A stretch of DNA of 11,426 nt from Methylococcaceae bacterium (GCA_013138855.1 WTBX01000329.1:1-11426), one strand, 5' to 3'; counted from the first letter of the stretch, positions 1 to 7,382 are shown. Program-made: numbers and translations. The notes: generated from the sequence alone by a model not told the origin.

Positions 1-68
1 TGCAATTGCGTGAGTTAGGGATTAAATTGCGTAAAGCGACTGTTAAAGAAGAACCGAAGCAAGACTAA
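1..68 (+). CDS. C-terminal tail of an unidentified protein (5' part outside window)
   Basis: An open frame entering from the left edge (first full codon at base 3) encodes about 21 residues, QLRELGIKLRKATVKEEPKQ plus a final D, and stops with TAA at 66-68. The tail is charged and Lys/Glu-rich. A perfect palindrome with terminator character starts six bases later, which supports this being a real gene end. Too little remains to name a family. The other two forward frames stop within the first 20 bases. Confidence 0.4.
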   Translation, partial: QLRELGIKLRKATVKEEPKQD

Positions 69-73
69 GCTTT

Positions 74-107
74 AAACCTCGCAGGTTTTTAAAACCTGCG
101 AGGTTTT
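74..107 (+). terminator. Perfect 16-bp inverted repeat, likely rho-independent terminator
   Basis: Bases 74-89 (AAACCTCGCAGGTTTT) are the exact reverse complement of 91-106, leaving one central base. In RNA the GC-rich core CCUCGCAGG would pair with CCUGCGAGG, with the inner U/A tract forming the practical loop and a four-U run (104-107) after the stem. It sits directly behind the stop at 68 and before the antitoxin ribosome binding site, so it would separate the upstream gene from the toxin-antitoxin module. Its symmetry means it could work on either strand. It could also be one copy of a dispersed palindromic repeat. Confidence 0.55.
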
Positions 108-129
108 CTACAGTTTTTAATTTTATATC

Positions 130-135
130 AGGAGG
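130..135 (+). promoter_or_regulatory. Strong Shine-Dalgarno site of the antitoxin gene
   Basis: AGGAGG lies six bases before the ATG at 142, an ideal distance. It is the only consensus ribosome binding site among the three left-hand genes of the 142-1769 block. The toxin starts inside the antitoxin stop, and nadA has no such site. Translation of the block may therefore be loaded mainly here. Confidence 0.75.
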
Positions 136-141
136 CAGAAT

Positions 142-378
142 ATGCTGGAATTTCATCCAAATTTTGTTGTTGACGAAAAATCGAATAAACAATCAGTCAT
201 CCTACCTTACATAGAATGGCAACAAATTTTAGCCATGTTGGAAGCTTTTGATAAAAGTTTAGATATTCCTCAATGGCAAAAAGAAGAGCTTGATAAACGG
301 CTTTTAGAACATAAAACAAAAACAGAGGAACACACACCTTATAAAGAGTTTCATGCAGAATTAAGAAATTCTTTATGA
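142..378 (+). CDS. Antitoxin of a type II toxin-antitoxin pair (addiction module component-like)
   Basis: A 78-residue acidic protein, the predicted labile antitoxin that binds and neutralises the ParE/RelE-like toxin encoded next. The N-terminal part (about residues 8-34: FVVDEKSNKQSVILPYIEW followed by a Leu-rich stretch) resembles the DNA-binding front of small Phd/RelB-type antitoxins, which often begin 'VVDE..G...V.LP..EY..L'. The C-terminal part (W45, EEL 48-50, KRLL 52-55, then P66 and HAELR 71-75) resembles the W-x(3,4)-EL-x-RL ... P-x(4,5)-ELR pattern of the 'putative addiction module component' family, which normally wraps the toxin. The start is set by AGGAGG six bases upstream. 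The stop overlaps the toxin start by four bases (ATGA). Autoregulation of the promoter is usual for such pairs, but no operator could be identified. Family assignment is by pattern only. Confidence 0.75.
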   Translation: MLEFHPNFVVDEKSNKQSVILPYIEWQQILAMLEAFDKSLDIPQWQKEELDKRLLEHKTKTEEHTPYKEFHAELRNSL

Positions 379-659
379 AAGAGCTTGTTTATAAAACTAG
401 AGCTAAAGAAGATGTTAAAGCAGCATTTAATTGGTATGAACAACAAAAAACAGGTTTAGGGTATGATTTTCTTGATAATTTAGAAGACTCAATTATTAAA
501 ATTCAACATAACCCATTGCTTTACCCTAAAACGCATAAAAACTTGCGTAGAACTCTTTTAAAACGTTTCCCTTATAGCTTGTATTATTTACTTGAAGATA
601 ACATTATTTATATTTTTTCAGTCTTTGATAATCGTCAAAACCCTGAAAAATTACCATAA
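375..659 (+). CDS. RelE/ParE-family toxin
   Basis: A 94-residue protein of normal length for the ParE/RelE superfamily, whose members either poison DNA gyrase (ParE type) or cut mRNA at the ribosome (RelE type). Visible family marks are A10, D13, the helix pattern A-x(2)-WYE (17-22), GLGYDF (27-32), the NP-x(2)-YP turn (46-51), paired arginines (RR 58-59), the RFPY-x-LYY strand (64-71) and the closing VF-x(2)-R-x(2)-P strand (83-90). Canonical RelE catalytic residues are not evident, and the sequence is closer to ParE, so gyrase inhibition is the better guess but unproven. It starts within the antitoxin stop and has no ribosome binding site, so it is probably translated by coupling, which usually keeps toxin below antitoxin. 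It ends 12 bases before nadA, in the same reading frame. Confidence 0.85.
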   Translation: MKELVYKTRAKEDVKAAFNWYEQQKTGLGYDFLDNLEDSIIKIQHNPLLYPKTHKNLRRTLLKRFPYSLYYLLEDNIIYIFSVFDNRQNPEKLP

Positions 660-671
660 CTCTCACACAAT

Positions 672-1769
672 ATGAATACAACAGCCCTCCCCATCCAAGA
701 CTACGCCCTATTATCCGATGAAGAATGCGACACTCGCATCACAGCCGCTAAAGAAAAACTTGGCAAACGCTGTATTGTTTTAGGGCATCATTATCAACGT
801 GATTCTGTCTTTAAACATGCTGATATTTCAGGTGATTCTTTAAAACTTTCCCGTGAAGCCGCCCAATCAGAAGCTGAATATATTGTTTTCTGCGGTGTAC
901 ATTTTATGGCGGAAGTCGCTGATGTTTTATCGCGTCCTGAACAAGTTGCTATTCTGCCTGATATGGCGGCTGGCTGTTCAATGGCGGATATGGCCAATAA
1001 AATTAATGTCGAGCGTTGCTGGGATGAATTAGCCAAAGTTATTGATGTTGAAAATCAAGTCACGCCGATTACTTATATTAATTCGGCGGCAGATTTAAAA
1101 GCCTTTTGTGGTCGTCATGAAGGCATTGTTTGTACTTCATCTAATGCAGGAAAAATTCTGGAATGGAGTTTTGCTAAGCGTGAAAAAGTCCTTTTTTTCC
1201 CTGATCAACATTTAGGACGTACTACTGCCCATCAAATGGGCATTCCATTAGAAGATATGGTGATCTGGGATTTTGATAAGCCGCAAGGTGGTTTAACGGT
1301 TGAAGAAATCCAAAACGCAAAAATGATTTTGTGGAAAGGTTATTGTTCAGTGCATCAGGTTTTTCAGCCTGAACATATCGACGAATTTTTAAAACAATAT
1401 CCAGAAACTAAAGTTATTGCGCATCCAGAAGCGTGTTTTGAAGTCTGCCAAAAAGCGGATTATATCGGTTCAACTGAAAATATTTTAAAAATCGTGCGTG
1501 AAGCTGAACCAAATACGCGCTGGTTAGTAGCAACGGAATTAAACCTAGTCAATCGTTTGCATGATGAATGTAAAGCAGAAGGTAAAAACGTGCATTTTAT
1601 GTCGGCAACTTTAAGTATGTGTTCAACAATGTTTAGAACCGATCCACAGCACTTAACATGGGTATTGGAAAATTTAGTCAACGGTGTGGTTGTAAACCAA
1701 ATCAAAGTAGAGACTGAAGATGCCATGTTCGCTAAAAAATCGTTGGATAATATGCTTTCGGTGCTTTAA
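672..1769 (+). CDS. nadA: Quinolinate synthase A
   Basis: A 365-residue cytoplasmic [4Fe-4S] enzyme of de novo NAD synthesis. It condenses iminoaspartate (made by NadB) with dihydroxyacetone phosphate to give quinolinate. The three cluster cysteines fit C102 (AAGCSMAD), C225 (WKGYCSVH) and C317 (LSMCSTM), the same spacing as the longer Bacillus-type NadA (about 368 residues). Other conserved segments are GHHYQ (38-42), FCGVHFMAE (73-81), the TSSNAGK stretch (155-161), DQHLG (178-182) and AHPEA (250-254). No truncation is seen. The start is fixed because the only in-frame ATG after the toxin stop is at 672, and the leader CTCACACAAT has no Shine-Dalgarno match. Translation may therefore depend on ribosomes finishing the toxin gene. 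No nadB or nadC is present in the window. Confidence 0.95.
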   Translation: MNTTALPIQDYALLSDEECDTRITAAKEKLGKRCIVLGHHYQRDSVFKHADISGDSLKLSREAAQSEAEYIVFCGVHFMAEVADVLSRPEQVAILPDMAAGCSMADMANKINVERCWDELAKVIDVENQVTPITYINSAADLKAFCGRHEGIVCTSSNAGKILEWSFAKREKVLFFPDQHLGRTTAHQMGIPLEDMVIWDFDKPQGGLTVEEIQNAKMILWKGYCSVHQVFQPEHIDEFLKQYPETKVIAHPEACFEVCQKADYIGSTENILKIVREAEPNTRWLVATELNLVNRLHDECKAEGKNVHFMSATLSMCSTMFRTDPQHLTWVLENLVNGVVVNQIKVETEDAMFAKKSLDNMLSVL

Positions 1770-1814
1770 CCGTTTGCTCAGCGATATGCCCGCATAATTA
1801 TTCTAACATTTCGA

Positions 1815-1910
1815 TAAACCGTTAAAACGGTTGAGTTTGTGCTTTTCACATAGCCCACGGCTTAAGCCGTGGGCTATGTTCATCAATGAAAAAACCGTTT
1901 CAACGGTTTT
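1815..1910. repeat. Nested symmetric palindrome cluster (three inverted repeats)
   Basis: Three palindromes lie side by side. The first is AACCGTT-AA-AACGGTT (1817-1832). The second is a perfect 32-base palindrome (1848-1879) whose left arm reads ACATAGCCCACGGCTT. The third is AAAACCGTT-TC-AACGGTTTT (1891-1910). The outer two share the AACCGTT/AACGGTT word and differ at essentially one central position when one is reversed, so the whole block is roughly symmetric about the central element. It resembles a composite intergenic repeat (REP/BIME-like) or a small non-autonomous element. The third palindrome ends in a short T run and may terminate nadA transcription. No flanking target duplication could be recognised. 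Confidence 0.7.
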
Positions 1911-1989
1911 CTAGTTTGCCTTAAACAAAAGAATAACATGTCTTTCGTGGACATTTATTCGTCATTATTTGTGCTTTATTTCATATTAA

Positions 1990-2017
1990 TTGTATATTAA
2001 AAATAAATACTTATAAC
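1990..2017 (+). promoter_or_regulatory. Possible sigma-70 promoter for the RhlE helicase
   Basis: TTGTAT (1990-1995) and TATAAC (2012-2017) are separated by 16 bases. The -10 matches five of six consensus positions, the -35 only three. The setting is AT-rich. Transcription from here would give a leader of about 50-55 bases before the ATG at 2078. The -10 box is embedded in a short inverted repeat (2010-2025). A second -35-like TTGATA at 2034 has no -10 at proper spacing. Confidence 0.3.
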
Positions 2018-2077
2018 GCTATAAGCAATAAAGTTGATATACTGTACGGTTTTGCTTGTTTCATACTTAAATTGACT

Positions 2078-3358
2078 ATGCTATTTTCCCAACTTGGATT
2101 ATCCCCTTCTTTACTTAAAGCTGTTGCAGAACAAGGTTACGAAACTCCCACCCCGATTCAACAGCAAGCAATTCCTGCAATTTTAGAAGGACATGACATT
2201 CGAGCCGCCGCGCAAACAGGCACGGGGAAAACAGCGGGTTTTAGTTTGCCAATTTTAGAGATACTTTCCAAGCAAGTATCTTCACAAAAACCACGCCCCA
2301 TCAAAGCTTTAATTTTAACACCGACACGCGAACTAGCGATGCAGGTATATGAAAGCTTTAAAACTTATGGCAAAAACACCCATTTAATTTCTGAACAGAT
2401 TTTTGGCGGTGTCAATATCAACTCACAAATTAAACGCTTACACCGTGGTGCAGATATTGTTGTTGCCACACCAGGGCGTTTATTAGATCTAGCTCAACAG
2501 CGAAAAATAAATCTGTCTCAGGTAGAGTATCTTGTTTTAGATGAAGCCGACCGTATGCTTGATATGGGTTTTATTAGAGATATTCGCAAAATTATTAGCC
2601 TATTACCTAAAAAACGCCAAAACCTATTATTTTCAGCGACCTTTTCTAACGAAATTAAAACCCTATCGAAGCAGTTACTTAATAACCCTGTTGAAGTAGA
2701 AGTAGCGAGGAGTAATTCGACAGTCGAAAGTATTGATCAATTAGTCTACGGAATTAAACGTGAAAATAAGCGTGAGTTATTAGCCTATTTAATTGGCAAT
2801 GGTCATTGGAAACAGGTATTAATATTTGTACGCACTAAACACGGTGCAGAGCGTTTAGGTAAACAGTTAAAACATGATGGCATTCGTTGTGCTACGTTGC
2901 ATGGAAATAAAAGCCAATCTGCACGCGTTAAGGCCTTATCAGACTTTAAAAACGGTAGTATCACTGCTTTAATTGCCACTGATATTGCGGCGCGTGGCAT
3001 AGATATTGATCATTTACCTCATGTTGTTAACTATGATTTACCGATGGTTGCTGAAGATTATGTACATCGAATTGGACGCACAGGACGTGCTGGAAAAGAA
3101 GGCGTGGCGATTTCTCTTGTTTGTGAAGACGAAATAAAATTATTGGTCGGCATTGAAAAGTTATTAAAACAGGAAATTCCGCGTGTCAAAGACACAGGTT
3201 ACACGCCTATTTCTTTAGCCGCTAGCAATAGCCCCAAAAAAGCTAAATCTCAAAGAAATTCTCGGTCGAATCAATCAGGCCAAAGAAATAATACTCAAGG
3301 GGATAAACATACCTCCTCATCAAATAGAAAGAGTAGAAGAAGTAAAACTAATATTTAA
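2078..3358 (+). CDS. rhlE: DEAD-box ATP-dependent RNA helicase, RhlE type
   Basis: A 426-residue RNA-dependent ATPase that unwinds short RNA duplexes, with roles in ribosome maturation and RNA decay. All core motifs are present in order: Q-motif TPTPIQQQAIP (23-33), Walker A AQTGTGKT (45-52), PTRELA (82-87), TPGR (131-134), DEAD (155-158), SAT (186-188), ATDIAARGIDI (300-310) and HRIGRTGR (330-337). The N-terminus FSQLGLSPSLLKAVAEQGY and the short basic Ser/Asn/Arg/Lys-rich tail (about 386-426), likely an RNA-binding extension, point to the RhlE branch rather than SrmB, RhlB or DeaD. I start it at the ATG 2078, where the protein aligns with family starts; a TTG two codons upstream (2072) is less likely. 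No clear Shine-Dalgarno is visible. It converges on the receptor gene at 3439. Confidence 0.92.
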   Translation: MLFSQLGLSPSLLKAVAEQGYETPTPIQQQAIPAILEGHDIRAAAQTGTGKTAGFSLPILEILSKQVSSQKPRPIKALILTPTRELAMQVYESFKTYGKNTHLISEQIFGGVNINSQIKRLHRGADIVVATPGRLLDLAQQRKINLSQVEYLVLDEADRMLDMGFIRDIRKIISLLPKKRQNLLFSATFSNEIKTLSKQLLNNPVEVEVARSNSTVESIDQLVYGIKRENKRELLAYLIGNGHWKQVLIFVRTKHGAERLGKQLKHDGIRCATLHGNKSQSARVKALSDFKNGSITALIATDIAARGIDIDHLPHVVNYDLPMVAEDYVHRIGRTGRAGKEGVAISLVCEDEIKLLVGIEKLLKQEIPRVKDTGYTPISLAASNSPKKAKSQRNSRSNQSGQRNNTQGDKHTSSSNRKSRRSKTNI

Positions 3359-3404
3359 TTGAGTTGAAACTCCCCTGCCCTATCTTGTGAATCTTCCACC
3401 GTTT

Positions 3405-3430
3405 GAGAAGTCGTCTGGCAGACGACTCTC
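3405..3430. terminator. Hairpin between convergent genes, possible bidirectional terminator
   Basis: AGTCGTCT (3409-3416) pairs perfectly with AGACGACT (3420-3427) around a three-base loop. The stem extends by GAG (3405-3407) with CTC (3428-3430) across one bulged A. It lies in the 80-base gap between the ends of rhlE (+) and the second receptor gene (-), where a shared terminator is expected. Neither side has a good T run, so intrinsic termination may be weak, and it may instead be another dispersed palindrome or an mRNA 3'-end stabiliser. Confidence 0.45.
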
Positions 3431-3438
3431 CGACGCGA

Positions 3439-5406
3439 TTAAAAATGAAAGTCAGCTTTAAAAAATACACTAGGTTCTACATCGGTCGCCTGTATATCGG
3501 CGATAGAGTTTCTAAATTCACGATGTTTACCCAATAAATTATGCCCTACTAATGAAAACTCCAAATTCTTATCAAATTGCCATGCTAACCGTAAATCCAA
3601 AGTAACATAAGACTTTACCGCTGGCTTATAAGTAACGGGAGATTGTACTTCTTTAATCATATCCACATAGCGTATCGTGGTATCAACTTGCCAGTCCTGA
3701 TGTGGTTGCCATAAGGAACGAATGGTAAATTGATGATGTGGCGTATCCCCTTCATCACGTTCCTCAGTGGTATCTCGGCTACCAACAAGGGGATGCGATT
3801 GAATTTGCACATAAGAATAGCTACCATGCAGTCGCAATGACTCCATAACTTGCCAGCTTAACGCGACTTCTGCACCATAAACTTCACTGTCTAATTTATT
3901 CTCCACAAAAAAAGGTAAAACACTAGGGTTACCCGCGACAATGCTGGCGGGTTCAATAGAGCGCAGATTATTATAATTGTTATAAAATAAACTCACATCC
4001 AAAGTTATCGCTTTATTTATAAAACGATAACCTAGCTCATAGGCAAGCAATTCTTCTGGTTTAAAATTTTTACTTCCGACAACATTTAAATTTAAGTTAG
4101 AAGAGAGAGCTTTCCGCTTTAAAGTGAAATCATGCTCTACCCGCGCTGGCACTCTAACAGAGCGAGAAACCGCTCCCCAAATACTATGTTGCTCATTTAT
4201 TTTAAAAAGTAAACGCGCACTCGGTTGGTATTCAAAACCTGTATAACTATTATGTTCAAATTTTGAGCCGATTGTTAAAATCAAACGGTTTTTAATTAAA
4301 CTGATTTCATCTTGAATAAAGGCACTATAAATACGAACTGAACGATCAGTTGGATTAAGGGACATTAAGGTTCCTGCCGTAGTTTCATCATCAATATAAC
4401 GAAATCCTAAGCCCCATATTATTTCTTGCTGCCAAAATGTTTGAAAACGATGTTGAAAATCAACATCTAAAGTATCGTGTATATCACTGAGATAAAAACG
4501 CTCGCGTTCAGTACGATCATAATAAGCTTGAAAGCTTAAATTAGAATCATCATCAAATGCTCTATCCCATTTAAACAATACATTTACCCCAAAAACCTCG
4601 GTTTCACTAGGAAATGTTCCAAAATCTAAGGATTCTGCAAGCTCGCCTTCTTCACCTATATAGACATCACTTTGTAAGGTGAGCTTATCTTTAGCGGTTG
4701 CTTGAGCATCAAATCTAAAACCTGCTTGTCCCATACGCCAATCATCACTACCATTTTCAGCTTCATCTTTTTCAAAGCCCTTCGCATAGACACGATAATT
4801 CAATTCAGGGGTGATTTCGCCCCCATAACGCATAGCAATTTTTCCGCGCTCTTCATTACCTACTAAAACACTTAACAACCCTCCCTGAGTATCTTTTGCA
4901 TTTTTAGTAATGATATTAATAACCCCATTAACCGCGTTTGCACCCCATATAGTTCCACCAGACCCTTTAATAACCTCAATACGCTCAATATCTTCCAAAA
5001 TGGTATCGACAGCATCCCAATAAGTTCCCCCAAAAAGAGGTGAATAAACGCTGCGCCCATCCATTAAGACTAATAATTTATTGGAAAAAATATCATTGAA
5101 TCCACGGATTGAAATTGCCCATTTATTTGCATCAAGTTTAGCAACTTGAACGCCTGGTACTAATCGTAAGGCATCAGCGATAGTCGTGACACCCGAACGA
5201 TGAATATCTTCTTGCGTTAACACAAAAATAGACGATGCCGCTTGACTGCGTTTTTGTGGCTTTTTAGCAACGGAGGTGATTTCAATATTTGCTAATTCTT
5301 CAAGACTTAATTCAAGAAACTCAATATTGCTATTATCTATCGCGAAACAATTTAAGCTATACAATATCAATAAATAACCAACGGATTGCCTCATTAATTT
5401 GTCCAT
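3439..5406 (-). CDS. TonB-dependent outer-membrane receptor, second tandem copy
   Basis: A 655-residue outer-membrane receptor, a 22-stranded barrel with an N-terminal plug in this family, that imports or senses a scarce ligand using TonB energy. The signal peptide is about residues 1-22, cleaved after NCFA. A TonB-box-like stretch IEITSVAKK (41-49) precedes the plug (about 55-171). The rest is barrel, ending in the typical terminal Phe (ADFHF). The plug is about 92% identical to that of the neighbouring copy, but loops of the barrel differ strongly. The family's usual IKGPGG is IKGSGG here (S149). There is no N-terminal STN signalling domain. The ATG at 5404-5406 overlaps the upstream stop by one base (TGATG) with no ribosome binding site, so reinitiation is likely; a TTG one codon upstream is an unlikely start. 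Ligand unknown. Confidence 0.9.
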   Translation of the reverse strand: MDKLMRQSVGYLLILYSLNCFAIDNSNIEFLELSLEELANIEITSVAKKPQKRSQAASSIFVLTQEDIHRSGVTTIADALRLVPGVQVAKLDANKWAISIRGFNDIFSNKLLVLMDGRSVYSPLFGGTYWDAVDTILEDIERIEVIKGSGGTIWGANAVNGVINIITKNAKDTQGGLLSVLVGNEERGKIAMRYGGEITPELNYRVYAKGFEKDEAENGSDDWRMGQAGFRFDAQATAKDKLTLQSDVYIGEEGELAESLDFGTFPSETEVFGVNVLFKWDRAFDDDSNLSFQAYYDRTERERFYLSDIHDTLDVDFQHRFQTFWQQEIIWGLGFRYIDDETTAGTLMSLNPTDRSVRIYSAFIQDEISLIKNRLILTIGSKFEHNSYTGFEYQPSARLLFKINEQHSIWGAVSRSVRVPARVEHDFTLKRKALSSNLNLNVVGSKNFKPEELLAYELGYRFINKAITLDVSLFYNNYNNLRSIEPASIVAGNPSVLPFFVENKLDSEVYGAEVALSWQVMESLRLHGSYSYVQIQSHPLVGSRDTTEERDEGDTPHHQFTIRSLWQPHQDWQVDTTIRYVDMIKEVQSPVTYKPAVKSYVTLDLRLAWQFDKNLEFSLVGHNLLGKHREFRNSIADIQATDVEPSVFFKADFHF

Positions 5407-7370
5407 CAAAAATGAAAGTCTGCTTTAAAAAACACACTAGGCTCAACATCAGTCGCCTGCGTATCAACCGTAGAGCCTCTAAACTCACGATGTTTTCCTA
5501 ATAAATTTTGTCCAATCAAGGATAACTCCAAGTTTTCATTAAATTGCCATGCCAAGCGTAAATCTAGCATGATATAAGATTTTACGGCTGGTTTATTTGT
5601 GAAAGGGATTTCTTTAATCATATCGACATAACGCAGCGTGGTATCAACTTGCCAGTCTGGGTGAGGTTGCCATAAAGAACGAAGACTCGCTTGATGATGA
5701 GGCGTATCGCCTTCATCTTGCTCTTCAGTAATATCACTACTATCAGAAGATTTATGGATTTGCATTTGAACATAGGAATAAGCCCCATGTAAACGCCAAG
5801 AATCCATAACTTGCCAGCTTAATGCTATTTCCGCACCATAAACTTCACTGCGTAATTTATTATCAATCACCAAGGGGAAAACATTAGGATTACCAGGAAT
5901 AATAGTGCCTAGTTCTAACGAACGAAGACGATCATAAAGGTTATAAAACAAACTGACATCTAAGGTTAAATTTTTAGTTAAAAAACGATAACCTAATTCA
6001 TAGGAAAGCAATTCTTCTGAAGTAAAATCTTTATCACCTAAAATATTTAAACTTAACGTAGGTGATAAAAGACCTCGTTGTATAATAATATCTTGTCCTA
6101 TTCGTGAAGGAACTTTAACCGCTCGCGAGACAGCTCCCCAGACATTATGCTGTTCAGCTATTTTCCAGAGTAAACGCGCACTGGGTTGATATTCAAACCC
6201 TGTATAACTATTGTGTTCAAATTTTGAACCTAAGGTTAAAATTAAACGGTCTTTAATTAAACTAATTTCATCTTGAATAAACGCGCTGTAAATTTGATCT
6301 GAACGGTCAGTAGGATTCAATGCAATAATAGTGCCTGCGGTGGTTTCATCATCAATATAACGAAAACCTAATCCCCAAATTATTTCCTGATTCCAAAAGC
6401 TTTGAAAACGATGTTGAAAATCAATATCGACAGTATCGCGTTTATCAGTGACATAAAAATGTTCACGTTCCGTGCGGTCATAATAAACTTGAAGACTTAA
6501 ATCAGAGTCATTCTCTAATTCTCTATTCCACCGAAACAATACATTCGCACCTAAAACATCGGTTTTACTAGCAAACATTCCAAAACTATCTGATTCGGCA
6601 CGTTCGCCTTCTTCACCGACATAAACATCACTTTGGAAAGTTAATTTATCTTTATCGCTAGGCTCTGCATCCATCCTAAAACCCGCGCGTCCCATACGCC
6701 AATCATCAACGCCATTTTCAGCTTCATCCTTTTCAAAGGCTTTTGCATAAATTCGATACTTAAGCTCTGGCGTGATTTCGCCACCATAACGCATTGCAAA
6801 TTTGCCACGTTCTTCATCACCGACTAAAGCACTGACTAATCCTCCCTGAGTATCTTTTGCATTTTTAGTGATGATGTTAATTACCCCATTAACCGCATTA
6901 GCCCCCCATAAAGTGCCGCCAGGTCCTTTAATAACTTCGATACGCTCTATATCCTCCAAAATCGTATCAACAGTATCCCAATAGGTTCCGCCAAGAAAAG
7001 GTGAATAAACACTGCGCCCATCCATTAACACTAACAATTTATTCGCGAAAATATCATTAAATCCACGTATCGAAATTGCCCATTTGTTAGCGTCTAATTT
7101 AGCAACTTGAGCACCTGGTACCATTCGTAGAGCATCAGCAATAGTTGTCACACCTGAGCGTTTAATATCCTCTTGCGTTAGTACAAAAACAGAGGAAGCT
7201 GCCTGACTGAGTTTTTGCGGTTTTTTAGCCACCGAGGTAATTTCAATATTAGCGAGTTCTTCAAGGTTTAATTCAAGAAAATCATTATTAGCAACGGCAA
7301 AAGAGCTTAAACTTAAGCTAGACAATATCAGTAGATAATTAATGGATTGTTTTATTAATTTTTTTATCAT
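5406..7370 (-). CDS. TonB-dependent outer-membrane receptor, first tandem copy
   Basis: A 654-residue receptor, similar in size to CirA or BtuB. It has a signal peptide (about 1-27, ...SSFAVA), a TonB-box-like IEITSVAKK (42-50) and a plug (about 55-172) with LTQEDI, SIRGFN, VLMDGRSVYSP, VIKGPGGTLWGANAVNGVI and NIITK. The barrel ends in Phe (ADFHF). It belongs to the subgroup of receptors with a plug reading 'SVAKKPQ.LS.A...VFV.TQEDI.RSG'. Only some 15-25 residues separate the mature N-terminus from the TonB box, so no FecA-type STN domain fits. It begins 13 bases after the cyclase gene with a purine-rich Shine-Dalgarno AAAGGGGGG (7382-7374). Its neighbours, a YfiR and a YfiN-like enzyme, suggest a signalling role as well as, or instead of, transport. 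The substrate cannot be read from sequence. Confidence 0.92.
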   Translation of the reverse strand: MIKKLIKQSINYLLILSSLSLSSFAVANNDFLELNLEELANIEITSVAKKPQKLSQAASSVFVLTQEDIKRSGVTTIADALRMVPGAQVAKLDANKWAISIRGFNDIFANKLLVLMDGRSVYSPFLGGTYWDTVDTILEDIERIEVIKGPGGTLWGANAVNGVINIITKNAKDTQGGLVSALVGDEERGKFAMRYGGEITPELKYRIYAKAFEKDEAENGVDDWRMGRAGFRMDAEPSDKDKLTFQSDVYVGEEGERAESDSFGMFASKTDVLGANVLFRWNRELENDSDLSLQVYYDRTEREHFYVTDKRDTVDIDFQHRFQSFWNQEIIWGLGFRYIDDETTAGTIIALNPTDRSDQIYSAFIQDEISLIKDRLILTLGSKFEHNSYTGFEYQPSARLLWKIAEQHNVWGAVSRAVKVPSRIGQDIIIQRGLLSPTLSLNILGDKDFTSEELLSYELGYRFLTKNLTLDVSLFYNLYDRLRSLELGTIIPGNPNVFPLVIDNKLRSEVYGAEIALSWQVMDSWRLHGAYSYVQMQIHKSSDSSDITEEQDEGDTPHHQASLRSLWQPHPDWQVDTTLRYVDMIKEIPFTNKPAVKSYIMLDLRLAWQFNENLELSLIGQNLLGKHREFRGSTVDTQATDVEPSVFFKADFHF

Positions 7371-7373
7371 TTA

Positions 7374-7382
7374 CCCCCCTTT
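7374..7382 (-). promoter_or_regulatory. Ribosome binding site of the first receptor gene
   Basis: The - strand reads AAAGGGGGG then TAA before the ATG at 7370. The six-G run is an unusual but strong purine-rich Shine-Dalgarno, placed in the 13-base gap after the cyclase stop codon (7386-7384). It gives the receptor pair its own ribosome entry, while the second receptor has none. Confidence 0.6.

Larger units (their letters stand above)
1770..2077. other. nadA-rhlE intergenic region (308 bp)
   Basis: No convincing gene is present. From left to right the gap holds about 45 bases of plain sequence, a nested set of three palindromes (1815-1910), a weak inverted repeat ATGTC/GACAT (1938-1942 with 1950-1954), and a very AT-rich stretch that likely carries the helicase promoter (about 1990-2017). 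A six-base hairpin, CTTATA-ACGC-TATAAG (2010-2025), overlaps the presumed -10 element and could be an operator or a leader hairpin. The palindromes would serve as the nadA transcription end. Confidence 0.6.

Noticed and set aside
5337..5351. Lipobox in the second receptor (SLNC)
   Set aside because: Asn directly before Cys does not fit the Gly/Ala/Ser rule, and cleavage after NCFA suits a normal receptor signal peptide.
5406..7370. FecA-type STN signalling domain in the receptors
   Set aside because: Too few residues (about 15-25) lie between the signal peptide and the TonB box, and no sigma/anti-sigma genes are nearby.
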